Shown: positions 1-6,645, counted from the stretch's first letter. The stretch: 12,105 bases of DNA from JBKJTP01 sp046590195 (GCA_046590195.1 JBKJTP010000106.1:1-12105); one strand, 5' to 3'. The notes: generated by a model from the sequence alone, not told the origin. Translations and numbers: made by a program.

Positions 1-2205
1 ATCGGGTCCGGACTTGGAAGTGAAGTTGCCACTCAGCGAGAGCCGCGCGCTAAGTGGACGCAGTAGGCCACGACCGAGACTGAAGTATGTTCTCAATGAA
101 GAATCTGCGTCCAGCACGGGCACGCGTGGATAGAGGGTGAATGAGGCGTCAGCGTTCATACTCAAGAACGAGCCAATCGCGGAAGATGCGGTGAGACTCA
201 CGTTCGAAAACAGATTTTGAATAACGTCATATCCGCTGTTGATTCCCACATCGAGCAACTTCACCTTTTCTTCAGTGACAGAATCTTCAGTGATCGCACG
301 ATTGATCTTCGCTTCAAAGTTATTGCTTAATCCAAAGCTGATCGTGCCCGATTCTCGACCGGAGGCAAAGGTGCCGTTTATATCTCTCTCGAAAATGTTA
401 TACTCCACGATCCGTCCATTCCTTGGATCCTGAAACGTGCCGATCTGCTGGTCCGAGAAATCAGGACGATAAGATAGATTGACAGATGGAGAAACGATGT
501 GACGAATAGCATTAACTCCAAGGATGCCAATATTCGCAATTCCGATCAATCTTGTCTCAACGTTCAATCCAAAATCATAGCGGTGGACTCTGTTAAATCC
601 AGGCTCGATCACGTCGTCAAAAACTACATTGGTATCATCCAATCTCGCAGTTCTTTTCAAGGTACGGAAGAACCATGCCTCTCCATAGCCAATGCTGGGT
701 GTAATACCGAAATACCCAAGCTTTGGCGAAATGGAAATAGAGGGACTATGCAAGACTCCATACCGCTCGACACGCTCGAATGTTGAATCGTTTGGCCGTG
801 TACGGTTCAACTGTCGTTGCGCGTTCATCGAATAATCGATCGCGAGCGTCTGCAATGGATTGCTTGCTCCCTCTTCCGCATCTGCACCAGGAGCGAACGG
901 AAAGAAGGTAGACTTGCGAACATTAAAACTCGGACTCGTTTCTTCGTAAGTATCGCGAATCAGGTCTTGATTTCTCGAATAACCGATATCGAGCGAGATG
1001 CCTGCATCTTCCCAGTTTGTTGAAAACGATGCGCGGCTTGTCGTTGATTGATCCAACAGATCGTTGATGTTCTCTGCAGTTGACTCGCTGTAACCGCTGC
1101 TTCGGAATGTCAAGTTTGCATTGAGTCTTGTTGTCAAGCCGAGGATGAGATCAGGAATTCTGAACTCTCCATTCCATACCTTCTTGAAAGGATCGTCTTC
1201 ATTCTTGCGTGTAAATCCATATCCAAGTACAAACGATGCTGGCCCCGAAAGCCAATACCTACGCATGTATGACGCACGAAGATCAGCATCGTAGCCGCCC
1301 TTTGTATAGATGCTTGCTTTCACAGCCGCATCAAAATAGTCGGAGAAGACCTGATAGTAGCCGAGATTGACAAGTCCAAATCCCCGATCTCCACCTGTCT
1401 GATAATTCGGGGCAATGATCCCTGAGCGTCTTCCGCCGCCGTGATTCGGGAAGAGACCGAATGGCAGGGCGAAGATCGGGACATCGGAGATAAAGAGATA
1501 GACGGGTGCGGCAAAGACCTTGTCGCGCATCTCCACTTTCATCTTCGGGGATTCGAAGTAATAGTGCGGAATGGGTGCATCGCACGTCGTGAAGCGGCCG
1601 TTCTGCACGAAGAGCGTATTGCGATCGACTTGCTTTATTCGCTCACCATAATAGAATCCGCCCTCCATCGTGCTCGTACCGAGTTGCACGGTGCCCTTTC
1701 GCGTCTTGAAATTGTAGACGATGATCTCGCCTTCGTATGGTGTGTCGCCTTCTCGCAGTATGGGAGCGCCGCGGCTGGCTACTCGGTTCGTGTCTCGAAT
1801 GATACGTCGCCTGCGCGAGAGCGAGTTCTCGATCACCGAGTCATAGTCATCGCTGTATGCAGTGAGCGTCGAGTTATTGAAGTCGACGACGATCGTGTAA
1901 GCGTTCAGCGAACGGCCCTGAAAATTCATCGTCGCATCGTTGACGAGGATCATCCGCCGACCATTGACATCAAAAACGATCGAATCCTTCGCAGTGTACT
2001 GCACGATCGTATCAATGCCGCCAGCCGTGCCGAGCGTGTCACCAATGCGATAGAGCGAGTCGGGCAGATCGAATCCCGGACGCGATTGCCGTGGCTGCGA
2101 TGGCGAGCCTGTCAGCGTCTTTGTCGTGTCCTGCGCATAGCTCGCCGTTGCCGCGATGATAAGCAGCAATAGGGTGAACCAGCTATGTCTCGAGAGGAAA
2201 GACAA
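1..2205 (-). CDS. lptD: LPS-assembly protein LptD (OstA family), 3' end cut by window edge
   Basis: Outer-membrane beta-barrel that inserts lipopolysaccharide into the outer leaflet, partnered by LptE in the Lpt pathway. The frame is open for 735 codons to the left edge with no stop, so the C-terminal barrel end is missing. Residues 1-24 form a signal peptide (RH, then LLLLIIAATA, cleavage after ASYA). Residues about 75-215 are the OstA-like periplasmic domain (NGRRM near 81, FTTCD near 205). The segment PVYLFISDVPIFALPFG (234-250) followed by RRSGIIAPNY (259-268) is the junction typical of Bacteroidota LptD. The rest alternates polar and hydrophobic residues, as barrel strands do. There is no in-frame ATG before the signal peptide; after an in-frame stop inside queC the only candidates are CTG (2217) and TTG (2205). 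I chose TTG because it gives a compact signal peptide. It follows queC by 32 bp and is probably cotranscribed with it. Family call is firm; the start is uncertain. Confidence 0.9.
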   Translation of the reverse strand, partial: MSFLSRHSWFTLLLLIIAATASYAQDTTKTLTGSPSQPRQSRPGFDLPDSLYRIGDTLGTAGGIDTIVQYTAKDSIVFDVNGRRMILVNDATMNFQGRSLNAYTIVVDFNNSTLTAYSDDYDSVIENSLSRRRRIIRDTNRVASRGAPILREGDTPYEGEIIVYNFKTRKGTVQLGTSTMEGGFYYGERIKQVDRNTLFVQNGRFTTCDAPIPHYYFESPKMKVEMRDKVFAAPVYLFISDVPIFALPFGLFPNHGGGRRSGIIAPNYQTGGDRGFGLVNLGYYQVFSDYFDAAVKASIYTKGGYDADLRASYMRRYWLSGPASFVLGYGFTRKNEDDPFKKVWNGEFRIPDLILGLTTRLNANLTFRSSGYSESTAENINDLLDQSTTSRASFSTNWEDAGISLDIGYSRNQDLIRDTYEETSPSFNVRKSTFFPFAPGADAEEGASNPLQTLAIDYSMNAQRQLNRTRPNDSTFERVERYGVLHSPSISISPKLGYFGITPSIGYGEAWFFRTLKRTARLDDTNVVFDDVIEPGFNRVHRYDFGLNVETRLIGIANIGILGVNAIRHIVSPSVNLSYRPDFSDQQIGTFQDPRNGRIVEYNIFERDINGTFASGRESGTISFGLSNNFEAKINRAITEDSVTEEKVKLLDVGINSGYDVIQNLFSNVSLTASSAIGSFLSMNADASFTLYPRVPVLDADSSLRTYFSLGRGLLRPLSARLSLSGNFTSKSGPD

Positions 2206-2237
2206 ATTGGGTGACAGAAGTCGGACTAAGAAAAACT

Positions 2238-2918
2238 CTAGATATAGATCGGTCGCTTTTTATAAGAGATCGGGTCCTCGTGGCCCGCCTCCGAAAAACC
2301 GCGGAGCCGGAGCGCGCAGGAATCGCACTCGCCGCAGGCCTCAGATTCGGACTGGTAACACGACCAGGTCAAAGCAAGTGGCGCATTTAGCTCGATCGCC
2401 CGAGCCACAATGCTACTTTTCTTCATGGAGATGAGTGGCGTCATGATCCTGATCTGGGTTTCCGGTCTGGTACCCAGATCGATCGTTTGCTCGAACGCAT
2501 CAAAAAAGACCCTTCGGCAATCGGGATAACCAGACGAATCCTCCTCTACCGCTCCGATATAGATGCGCTCAGCCTGGATGACCTCAGCCCAGCTCGCCGC
2601 CATCGCGAGGAAGTTGCCGTTGCGAAAGGGCACATAGGTCTGCGGAATCTCGTGGCTCTCGAGATCGGCCTTGCCCACTTCAATGGACACATCGGTCAGG
2701 CTCGAGCCACCGATCTTACGGAGAAATTCGAGATCGATTACCAGCCGATCCGCAATCTCGTAGTGGTCGCAGACCTCGGTGAAGGCTCGAAGCTCGCGCT
2801 GCTCGGTGCGGTGCCGATAATTTAGATGAAGCGCTGCTACGCGGTCACTCTCTTGACGAGCGATCGCAAGCGTCAGCGTTGAATCCATACCGCCCGAAAG
2901 AAGAACAACTGAGGTCAT
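2238..2918 (-). CDS. queC: 7-cyano-7-deazaguanine (preQ0) synthase QueC
   Basis: Cytoplasmic ATP-dependent enzyme that converts 7-carboxy-7-deazaguanine and ammonia into preQ0 for queuosine synthesis. The 226 residues match the usual family length. The PP-loop SGGMDS (8-13) sits at the N terminus, followed by HLNYRHR (31-37) and TYVPFRN (94-100; E. coli has TYVPGRN). The C-terminal zinc site is complete: C187, C195, C198 and C201 in the pattern C-x7-CGECDSC-x2-R. The ATG at 2918 is the only start that keeps the PP-loop in frame. A duplicated copy of the start region lies 20 bp upstream and runs into a stop (separate entry). It is the last que gene of the cluster, separated from queD by the opposite-strand DUF1275 gene, and leads into lptD. 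It therefore needs its own promoter in the roughly 60 bp divergent gap. Confidence 0.96.
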   Translation of the reverse strand: MTSVVLLSGGMDSTLTLAIARQESDRVAALHLNYRHRTEQRELRAFTEVCDHYEIADRLVIDLEFLRKIGGSSLTDVSIEVGKADLESHEIPQTYVPFRNGNFLAMAASWAEVIQAERIYIGAVEEDSSGYPDCRRVFFDAFEQTIDLGTRPETQIRIMTPLISMKKSSIVARAIELNAPLALTWSCYQSESEACGECDSCALRLRGFSEAGHEDPISYKKRPIYI

Positions 2919-2938
2919 TGGAGAACAACTGAGGTCAT
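2902..2938 (-). repeat. 20 bp tandem duplication over the queC start
   Basis: On the minus strand ATGACCTCAGTTGTTCT occurs at 2938-2922 and again at 2918-2902, exactly 20 bp apart. The second copy is the real queC N terminus. The first copy encodes MTSVVLQ and stops at a TGA whose last two bases form ATGA with the queC ATG. All 17 bases match, so the duplication is recent or maintained. Confidence 0.9.
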
Positions 2939-3001
2939 GGGGAGTTACTAGCGTACTAGAGTCTGTTCTTGGAAGTCGATTGCTCGCCGACCGAGAAAAG
3001 A

Positions 3002-3727
3002 ATGTTCAGACATCGAGGAAAGAACAGAACGCTCCTTCATAACATCCAACTCGCCTCTCTCCTCTCATTTGTGGCGGGGATCGTTAACGTTACTGGCTTT
3101 TTCGCGATCGCTGCGCTCACGACGAATGTCACCGGCCACTTCGCTTTCTTCGCTGATGAGGTCGTCCGGAACAACTGGGCAATGGCGTGGAATTACCTGC
3201 TCTATATTCTCGCCTTCTTCTTTGGCGCGTTTGTCTCGAACTTCTGCATCGAAACCTTCGCAAGGCGGGACATTCAATTAACGAACATCATTCCGGTACT
3301 TACGGAGATCGTCATTCTTGTTTCGATCGCGCTGCTAACACATTACAAGCGGCTGGAAAATGCAGATTGGATCGCCTGCAGCCTTCTCTTCGCGATGGGA
3401 TTGCAGAATGCGCTCGTCACCTCGATCTCGAACGCGGCCGTGCGCACTACCCATCTAACGGGACTCTTCACCGATCTGGGCATCGAGTTCTCTCAGTTGT
3501 TCTTCTACCGCAAAGAGGAGCAGCAACAAAAACTAAAGGCATCGATCAAGCTTCGACTTGTCATCATCAGTTGCTTCTTTCTCGGCTGTGTGCTCGGCGG
3601 ATTTGTCTATGGCGCGATCGACACGCTTACGCTGCTCATCGGTGCTGCATGTCTCATCATCGGACTTATCTACAGCTGGATCAAGGTGCGCCTGCTCAGG
3701 ATCAGCCGAGTACTCATCGGGCAGTAG
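3002..3727 (+). CDS. DUF1275 (YoaK-like) integral membrane protein
   Basis: Predicted inner-membrane protein of 241 residues; the family's function is unknown. Six hydrophobic segments are visible at about residues 17-40, 62-82, 96-115, 121-142, 185-207 and 210-229. DUF1275 hallmarks are SFVAGIVNVTGF in the first segment, TNVTGHF after it, GLQNALVTSISNAAVRTTHL and TGLFTDLGIE after segment four, and a charged, glutamine-rich loop before segment five. I preferred ATG 3002, which has a purine-rich GAGAAAAGA before it; an in-frame TTG at 2969 would add 11 residues (MEVDCSPTEKR) with no recognised role. It is divergent from queC and ends 3 bp from the end of convergent queD, so it interrupts the que genes on the opposite strand. 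A role in moving a deazaguanine precursor is only a guess from position. The known queuosine-precursor transporter YhhQ belongs to a different family. Confidence 0.88.
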   Translation: MFRHRGKNRTLLHNIQLASLLSFVAGIVNVTGFFAIAALTTNVTGHFAFFADEVVRNNWAMAWNYLLYILAFFFGAFVSNFCIETFARRDIQLTNIIPVLTEIVILVSIALLTHYKRLENADWIACSLLFAMGLQNALVTSISNAAVRTTHLTGLFTDLGIEFSQLFFYRKEEQQQKLKASIKLRLVIISCFFLGCVLGGFVYGAIDTLTLLIGAACLIIGLIYSWIKVRLLRISRVLIGQ

Positions 3728-3737
3728 CCCTTACTCG
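3707..3737. terminator. Hairpin shared by the convergent ends of the DUF1275 gene and queD
   Basis: CGAGTA (3707-3712) pairs with TACTCG (3732-3737), and inside it GGGC (3719-3722) pairs with GCCC (3727-3730) around an AGTA loop. The structure spans the TAG stop of the plus-strand gene and the TAA stop of queD. With only 3 bp between the genes it is the only candidate for termination in either direction. It has no U-tract, so it may instead act by stabilising 3' ends or simply be chance. Confidence 0.35.
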
Positions 3738-4207
3738 AGCATGTGCGCCTGATGTTCGCGATGCTTCTGCTCAGGTAGTGAGATGCGAAGCTCGCCGGAA
3801 ACCTGCGCGTATGTGCGCTCGGTCTCTTCAACTCGAACGGTGAGCTCGCGAAGATTTTTCATCGGCGCGAAGAGATCGCTCATGCGCTCGAAGAACCACT
3901 GGGCAAGATTTTCGGCTGTTGTTGGGAAATCGACGAAGACTACTTTGAGTCGGCTCTCCGTGAGGAAATCGGCCATCAATGTGTCCGAGCGATCGCACAA
4001 GAATGAGTGATCGATCTCCTCGACCAGCGGGTCGATCATCTGCTTTAAGATGAAGTAATCGAGCACCATGCCGTTTGCGTCGGGCTCGCCAGCAAGCTCA
4101 ACTAACATGCGATATGAATGACCATGCACATTCCTGCAGCCGCCACCATGATATGGCAGGCGGTGCGCCATCTCCCAGCGAAAATCTTTTGCGATGCGTG
4201 TGAGCAT
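3731..4207 (-). CDS. queD: 6-carboxy-5,6,7,8-tetrahydropterin synthase QueD
   Basis: Cytoplasmic zinc enzyme of the PTPS/QueD fold that turns dihydroneopterin triphosphate into 6-carboxytetrahydropterin, the first dedicated step to preQ1. The 158 residues carry the zinc histidines H15 (MAHRL), H28 and H30 (NVHGHSY), the catalytic cysteine C24 (GGGCRN), the D66-H67 pair (EEIDHSFL), PTTAENLA (96-103) and the substrate-binding glutamate region VRVEET (124-129). The family is usually shorter, about 120-140 residues; the extra length is a polar C-terminal tail after about residue 145 (EQKHREHQAHMLE). The ATG at 4207 lies 21 bp after the queF stop with no Shine-Dalgarno sequence, so it is probably cotranscribed with queF. 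The PTPS versus QueD choice rests on the single active-site cysteine spacing and on the que neighbours. Confidence 0.95.
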   Translation of the reverse strand: MLTRIAKDFRWEMAHRLPYHGGGCRNVHGHSYRMLVELAGEPDANGMVLDYFILKQMIDPLVEEIDHSFLCDRSDTLMADFLTESRLKVVFVDFPTTAENLAQWFFERMSDLFAPMKNLRELTVRVEETERTYAQVSGELRISLPEQKHREHQAHMLE

Positions 4208-4228
4208 ATCGTGTAGTGTTTGCTAGGA

Positions 4229-4627
4229 CTATGCGAGCATCTTCACTTCAACGCGGTCGCTCGTCGGCAGTTCATCCTCGTCCTGCGAGTACGATGCAAT
4301 GATCGTCGAGTGAATGCCGCCGCGAGTTGAGAACTCACCCGTTACCTCAAGCCACTTCGGCTTCATGGCATGTACGAGATCTTCCATGATCTCATTCGTC
4401 ACAGCCTCGTAATAAATACCCTTGTTTCGAAAGCCAAGAAAATAGAACTTGAGCGACTTCAGCTCCACACACAATTCATCCGGCACGAACTGGATCTCGA
4501 TGGTCCCGAAGTCTGGTAGCCCCGTGACAGGACAAACGGAGGTAAATTCGGGATTTGTGTGGGTAACTGTATACTCTCTATTTGGAAACGGATTTGGAAA
4601 AACTTCCAACGATAACTTCTCGCTCAT
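4229..4627 (-). CDS. queF: preQ0 reductase (NADPH-dependent 7-cyano-7-deazaguanine reductase) QueF, short type
   Basis: Reduces the nitrile of preQ0 to the aminomethyl group of preQ1 with two NADPH; cytoplasmic, tunnelling fold. At 132 residues this is the single-domain (B. subtilis-like) type rather than the two-domain E. coli type. The thioimide-forming cysteine is C32 in FTSVCPVTG, with D39 in PDFGTI. The QueF motif ELKSLKFY occupies 55-62, followed by FRNKGIYYEAV (66-76) and PKWLEVTGEF. Spacing matches B. subtilis QueF (Cys55, Asp62, His96, Glu97), but Tyr73 stands where that enzyme has His96; Glu74 is kept. It lies between queE (92 bp gap holding a REP-like element) and queD (21 bp gap). 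The region before the ATG is AT-rich and lacks a Shine-Dalgarno sequence. Confidence 0.95.
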   Translation of the reverse strand: MSEKLSLEVFPNPFPNREYTVTHTNPEFTSVCPVTGLPDFGTIEIQFVPDELCVELKSLKFYFLGFRNKGIYYEAVTNEIMEDLVHAMKPKWLEVTGEFSTRGGIHSTIIASYSQDEDELPTSDRVEVKMLA

Positions 4628-4657
4628 ATTATTACTCTAAAACACTTAACATATACC

Positions 4658-4714
4658 TGTCATTGCGAGGCGGTATCCATCGCCAAAGCGATGGAGCCGA
4701 CGAAGCAATCTCCT
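4658..4714. repeat. REP-like intergenic palindrome between queE and queF
   Basis: ATTGC (4662-4666) and GCAAT (4705-4709) form an outer inverted repeat. Inside it CCATCGC (4677-4683) and GCGATGG (4688-4694) make a perfect 7 bp stem with a CAAA loop. The flanks TGTCATTGCGAGG and GAAGCAATCTC are the ends of a small dispersed palindrome I recognise from intergenic regions of many bacterial genomes. Only one copy is in this window, so dispersal in this genome is not shown. It is transcribed within the que operon and could stabilise or attenuate the mRNA between queE and queF. Confidence 0.7.
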
Positions 4715-4719
4715 CGGGA

Positions 4720-5454
4720 TCACACCGCTCTCGTCTCAGGCGACCATAAAATTTTGTGAAGCTGCAATTGGAAGCGAACAGGTAGTTGCTCTTCCATGAT
4801 CCAACTCGCTAACTCCAACGGTTGTACCTGACCCCACACTGGTGAGAACAAGACAGTCTCAACTTTCTTGTCAAGATCGAACTCTCGCACTTTCTCTCTC
4901 GCCCACTCAAAATCCTCTCTACTCCCAATGACGAACTTCACCTCATCATGCTTCGTCAGATGCTCGACATTCTCATATCGATTGCGTTTCGACATACCGG
5001 AATACGGAGTCTTGAAGTCAACGATGCGTTTGACCCGAGTATCAACGCGGCTGATATCCATGTGCCCGCCGGTCTCGATCATCAGTTCAAAGCCTTCGCC
5101 GAGCATGCGATCGATAAGAGTATAAACAGCTTCTTGTTCCAGCGGCTCGCCGCCGGTTAGCTCGACTAGTTTGCAGTTGTAGCTTCGGACCTTCCGTAGC
5201 ACGTCGTCGATCGAGAGATCTTCGCCTTCGTAGAACGCGTACTCCGTGTCGCAATAGGTGCAGCGGAGTCCGCAGCCCGTCAGGCGCACGAAGACGCAGC
5301 GCTCGCCCGCCTTCGATGATTCGCCCTGGATCGAGTAGAATATCTCGTTGATGCGGACAAGATCTGTCCTCCGCTTGTCCTGTGGACTCAGCGGCTGGTG
5401 CTTATCGAATGTAAGCGGTGAGAGATCGATCGCTATGGGCTGGGATTCCGGCAT
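4720..5454 (-). CDS. queE: 7-carboxy-7-deazaguanine synthase QueE (radical SAM)
   Basis: Radical SAM enzyme that contracts 6-carboxytetrahydropterin to 7-carboxy-7-deazaguanine; cytoplasmic, with a [4Fe-4S] cluster. The cluster cysteines are C61, C65 and C68 in TGCGLRCTYCDTEYA, the standard CX3CX2C. Other family marks are INEIFYSIQGES (35-46), the SAM-binding LTGGEP (99-104), MIETGG (125-130), VDFKTP (145-150), FSPVWG (203-208) and the terminal QLQLHKILW (229-237). The 244 residues include about 30 N-terminal residues before the usual family start. No ATG, GTG or TTG occurs between 5454 and the core, so the extension looks real. It is the first gene of the queE-queF-queD set. Its ATG sits 4 bp after a 6 bp perfect hairpin, with no Shine-Dalgarno sequence. 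Confidence 0.95.
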   Translation of the reverse strand: MPESQPIAIDLSPLTFDKHQPLSPQDKRRTDLVRINEIFYSIQGESSKAGERCVFVRLTGCGLRCTYCDTEYAFYEGEDLSIDDVLRKVRSYNCKLVELTGGEPLEQEAVYTLIDRMLGEGFELMIETGGHMDISRVDTRVKRIVDFKTPYSGMSKRNRYENVEHLTKHDEVKFVIGSREDFEWAREKVREFDLDKKVETVLFSPVWGQVQPLELASWIMEEQLPVRFQLQLHKILWSPETRAV

Positions 5455-5458
5455 GGGT

Positions 5459-5512
5459 GGCTCGTGGACGAGCCTGCCAAACGCAAAGCCGGGGGGTCAT
5501 GTTCGCTGACCC
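5459..5512 (-). promoter_or_regulatory. Structured leader upstream of queE
   Basis: Two perfect hairpins lie in the leader. GGGTCA (5494-5499)/TGACCC (5507-5512) has a 7-base loop. GGCTCG (5459-5464)/CGAGCC (5469-5474) has a 4-base loop and ends 4 bases before the queE ATG. The second would occlude ribosome access. The leader is GC-rich while other starts in the window are AT-rich. It does not show the conserved bases of the preQ1-I riboswitch, so no ligand can be named. Confidence 0.4.
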
Positions 5513-5555
5513 TCTCCCGTTCGGTGTCGCTCTGCTGTTCGCGGCCTCTCATGGT

Positions 5556-5587
5556 TCAAAAAGAAAGGGCCACCCAATTGCGGCCCT
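5556..5587 (-). terminator. Intrinsic terminator of the first small T9SS protein gene
   Basis: Read on the minus strand, AGGGCC (5587-5582) and GGCCCT (5571-5566) pair around a 10-base loop and are followed by TTTCTTTTTGA (5565-5555). It starts 23 bp after the stop codon at 5611 and separates the secreted-protein gene from queE. Confidence 0.8.
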
Positions 5588-5610
5588 CAAATCTTCATCG
5601 GCGGAAGTCC

Positions 5611-6444
5611 TTACCTGGCCAAAACGATCTTTCGATACTGGACTGCACCATTGGCGGTCAATCGAAGGATGTACATCCCATTTGCCAGGTTATGCCCATT
5701 CCACCGCACCGAGATCCTGTCAGTCGTTCCGTCATAGAGCGATCCAGCCGATCGGCCGTGAACATCAAGTACGTCAAGCTTAGTATTGGCGACAGTAGGA
5801 TTCTCGCAGGTGATCTCGTATCCATCGGACGAGTTGGTAACACGGAGTTCTGAAGATGTTACGCGCTCCTCAACTGTGGCTGCATCAGCAAAGGCAAGTG
5901 CATCGATCGTGAAGCTCGAGCCAACCTTGGGAAGGTCAGCGCTGCTTGTTGCGATCTGCACCACGATGATCGCTGAATCAGGCATGACGTTCGAGATGTA
6001 CTGGATCGGGATCGTAAAGGAGCTCAACGAAGTGTTTGAATTCGTTACGATCAAAGCTCCGACTCCGATCGGCTCCGTCCCTACGTTTATCGAGACCGTC
6101 ATGTACACCCCATCATTCGGTTCAAGCGTGGTCGCTAGGAATCCAGTTAATGCAGCAGGTCGAGTGCTGATCGGAAACCCGTATCCATCCGGTGAAGTGG
6201 AGATAAGCACCGGCGGATAGTTCTGCCCCCCGCCATCCACCACAACGCCACGAGCAGACGATGCACCTTGTACGCTAACGCTAGATTGCATGACCGTGCT
6301 GATGAATTCAGGGATGTTACTGGTCGTCCAGCCAACCGGATTGCCGTCCGTATCCCATTGCTCGAATGAAGCATTCGGGATCTGCGCATTCGAATTCGTT
6401 GTGCCGAGGAGAAGAAGAATAGCCAGACAGTAAAGAGTCTTCAT
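5611..6444 (-). CDS. Small secreted protein with jelly-roll-like domain and T9SS type A sorting domain
   Basis: Predicted to be exported through Sec and then across the outer membrane by the type IX system; specific function unknown. The ATG at 6444 gives 277 residues starting MKTLYCLAILLLLG, with cleavage after NSNA (residue 20). A GTG at 6468 would add eight residues before the lysine and spoil the signal peptide. Residues about 21-190 resemble a beta-sandwich that begins PNASFEQWDTDGNPVGW and includes RPAALTGF, FTIPIQY and MPDSAIIVV; such a layout suggests carbohydrate or surface binding, but that is inference. Residues about 203-277 form the C-terminal sorting domain, with KLDVLDVHGRS, SVRWNG, LANGMYILRL and the terminal KIVLAR. 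It is a clear paralog of the next upstream gene (6646-7527). It has its own terminator and a candidate promoter, so it is probably monocistronic. Confidence 0.88.
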   Translation of the reverse strand: MKTLYCLAILLLLGTTNSNAQIPNASFEQWDTDGNPVGWTTSNIPEFISTVMQSSVSVQGASSARGVVVDGGGQNYPPVLISTSPDGYGFPISTRPAALTGFLATTLEPNDGVYMTVSINVGTEPIGVGALIVTNSNTSLSSFTIPIQYISNVMPDSAIIVVQIATSSADLPKVGSSFTIDALAFADAATVEERVTSSELRVTNSSDGYEITCENPTVANTKLDVLDVHGRSAGSLYDGTTDRISVRWNGHNLANGMYILRLTANGAVQYRKIVLAR

Positions 6445-6480
6445 ATGGATAAATTGGTAAGAGCTCACAGGTGAGTGCTA

Positions 6481-6488
6481 CAAAAATA
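6481..6488 (-). promoter_or_regulatory. Bacteroidota-type -7 box (TATTTTTG)
   Basis: TATTTTTG on the minus strand fits TAnnTTTG, the -7 element of Bacteroidota primary-sigma promoters. It lies 36 bp upstream of the ATG at 6444, downstream of the previous gene's terminator. The matching TTG/TTTG -33 box is not at standard spacing (the nearest TTG is 26 bp away), so the call is tentative. Confidence 0.4.
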
Positions 6489-6536
6489 CGAAATCGCGGC
6501 GGAATTTCCTAATACAATTTTGCTTGTCTGCTAGCG

Positions 6537-6570
6537 ATAAAAAAAAGGCCGCTCGTTTCCGAGCGGCCTT
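6537..6570 (-). terminator. Intrinsic terminator of the second small T9SS protein gene
   Basis: AAGGCCGCTCG (6545-6555) and CGAGCGGCCTT (6560-6570) form a perfect 11 bp stem with a 4-base loop. On the minus strand it is followed by a run of eight T (6546-6539, partly in the stem). It lies 75 bp after the stop at 6646. The stretch between them also holds a weaker pair AAGGGTC/GACCCTT (6583-6589/6605-6611). Confidence 0.9.
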
Positions 6571-6645
6571 CGTCATTTGATCAAGGGTCCTCTATGTCCA
6601 AAAAGACCCTTCGTGTGTCACCACACTTTTGGGAAGCAAATCAGT

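Noticed and set aside
1441..2172. A 243-codon plus-strand open frame
   Set aside because: It is antisense to lptD, whose minus-strand translation has a signal peptide and clear LptD motifs. The plus-strand translation is rich in Arg and His and matches nothing I recognise.
2969..3001. TTG start for the DUF1275 protein
   Set aside because: The extra 11 residues are polar and outside the family core. The ATG at 3002 has a better upstream context and leaves more room for the divergent promoters.
3187..3843. A 218-codon plus-strand open frame overlapping the DUF1275 gene and queD
   Set aside because: It overlaps two genes with clear family motifs. Its product is Arg/His/Cys-rich with no domain, so it is a shadow frame.
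5433..5552. 39-codon ORF on the minus strand overlapping the queE start
   Set aside because: It has no Shine-Dalgarno or recognisable product and its composition follows the GC-rich hairpins. It is likely chance, though a leader peptide is not excluded.
5455..5555. preQ1 riboswitch upstream of queE
   Set aside because: The leader has two hairpins but lacks the C-rich loop and A-rich tail (AAACTAA-like) of preQ1-I, and I see no preQ1-II or III pattern. It is kept only as an unassigned structured leader.
6445..6468. GTG start for the first small T9SS protein
   Set aside because: The ATG at 6444 yields a standard signal peptide (MKTLYCLAILLLLG), and the GTG extension would put eight extra residues in front of it.
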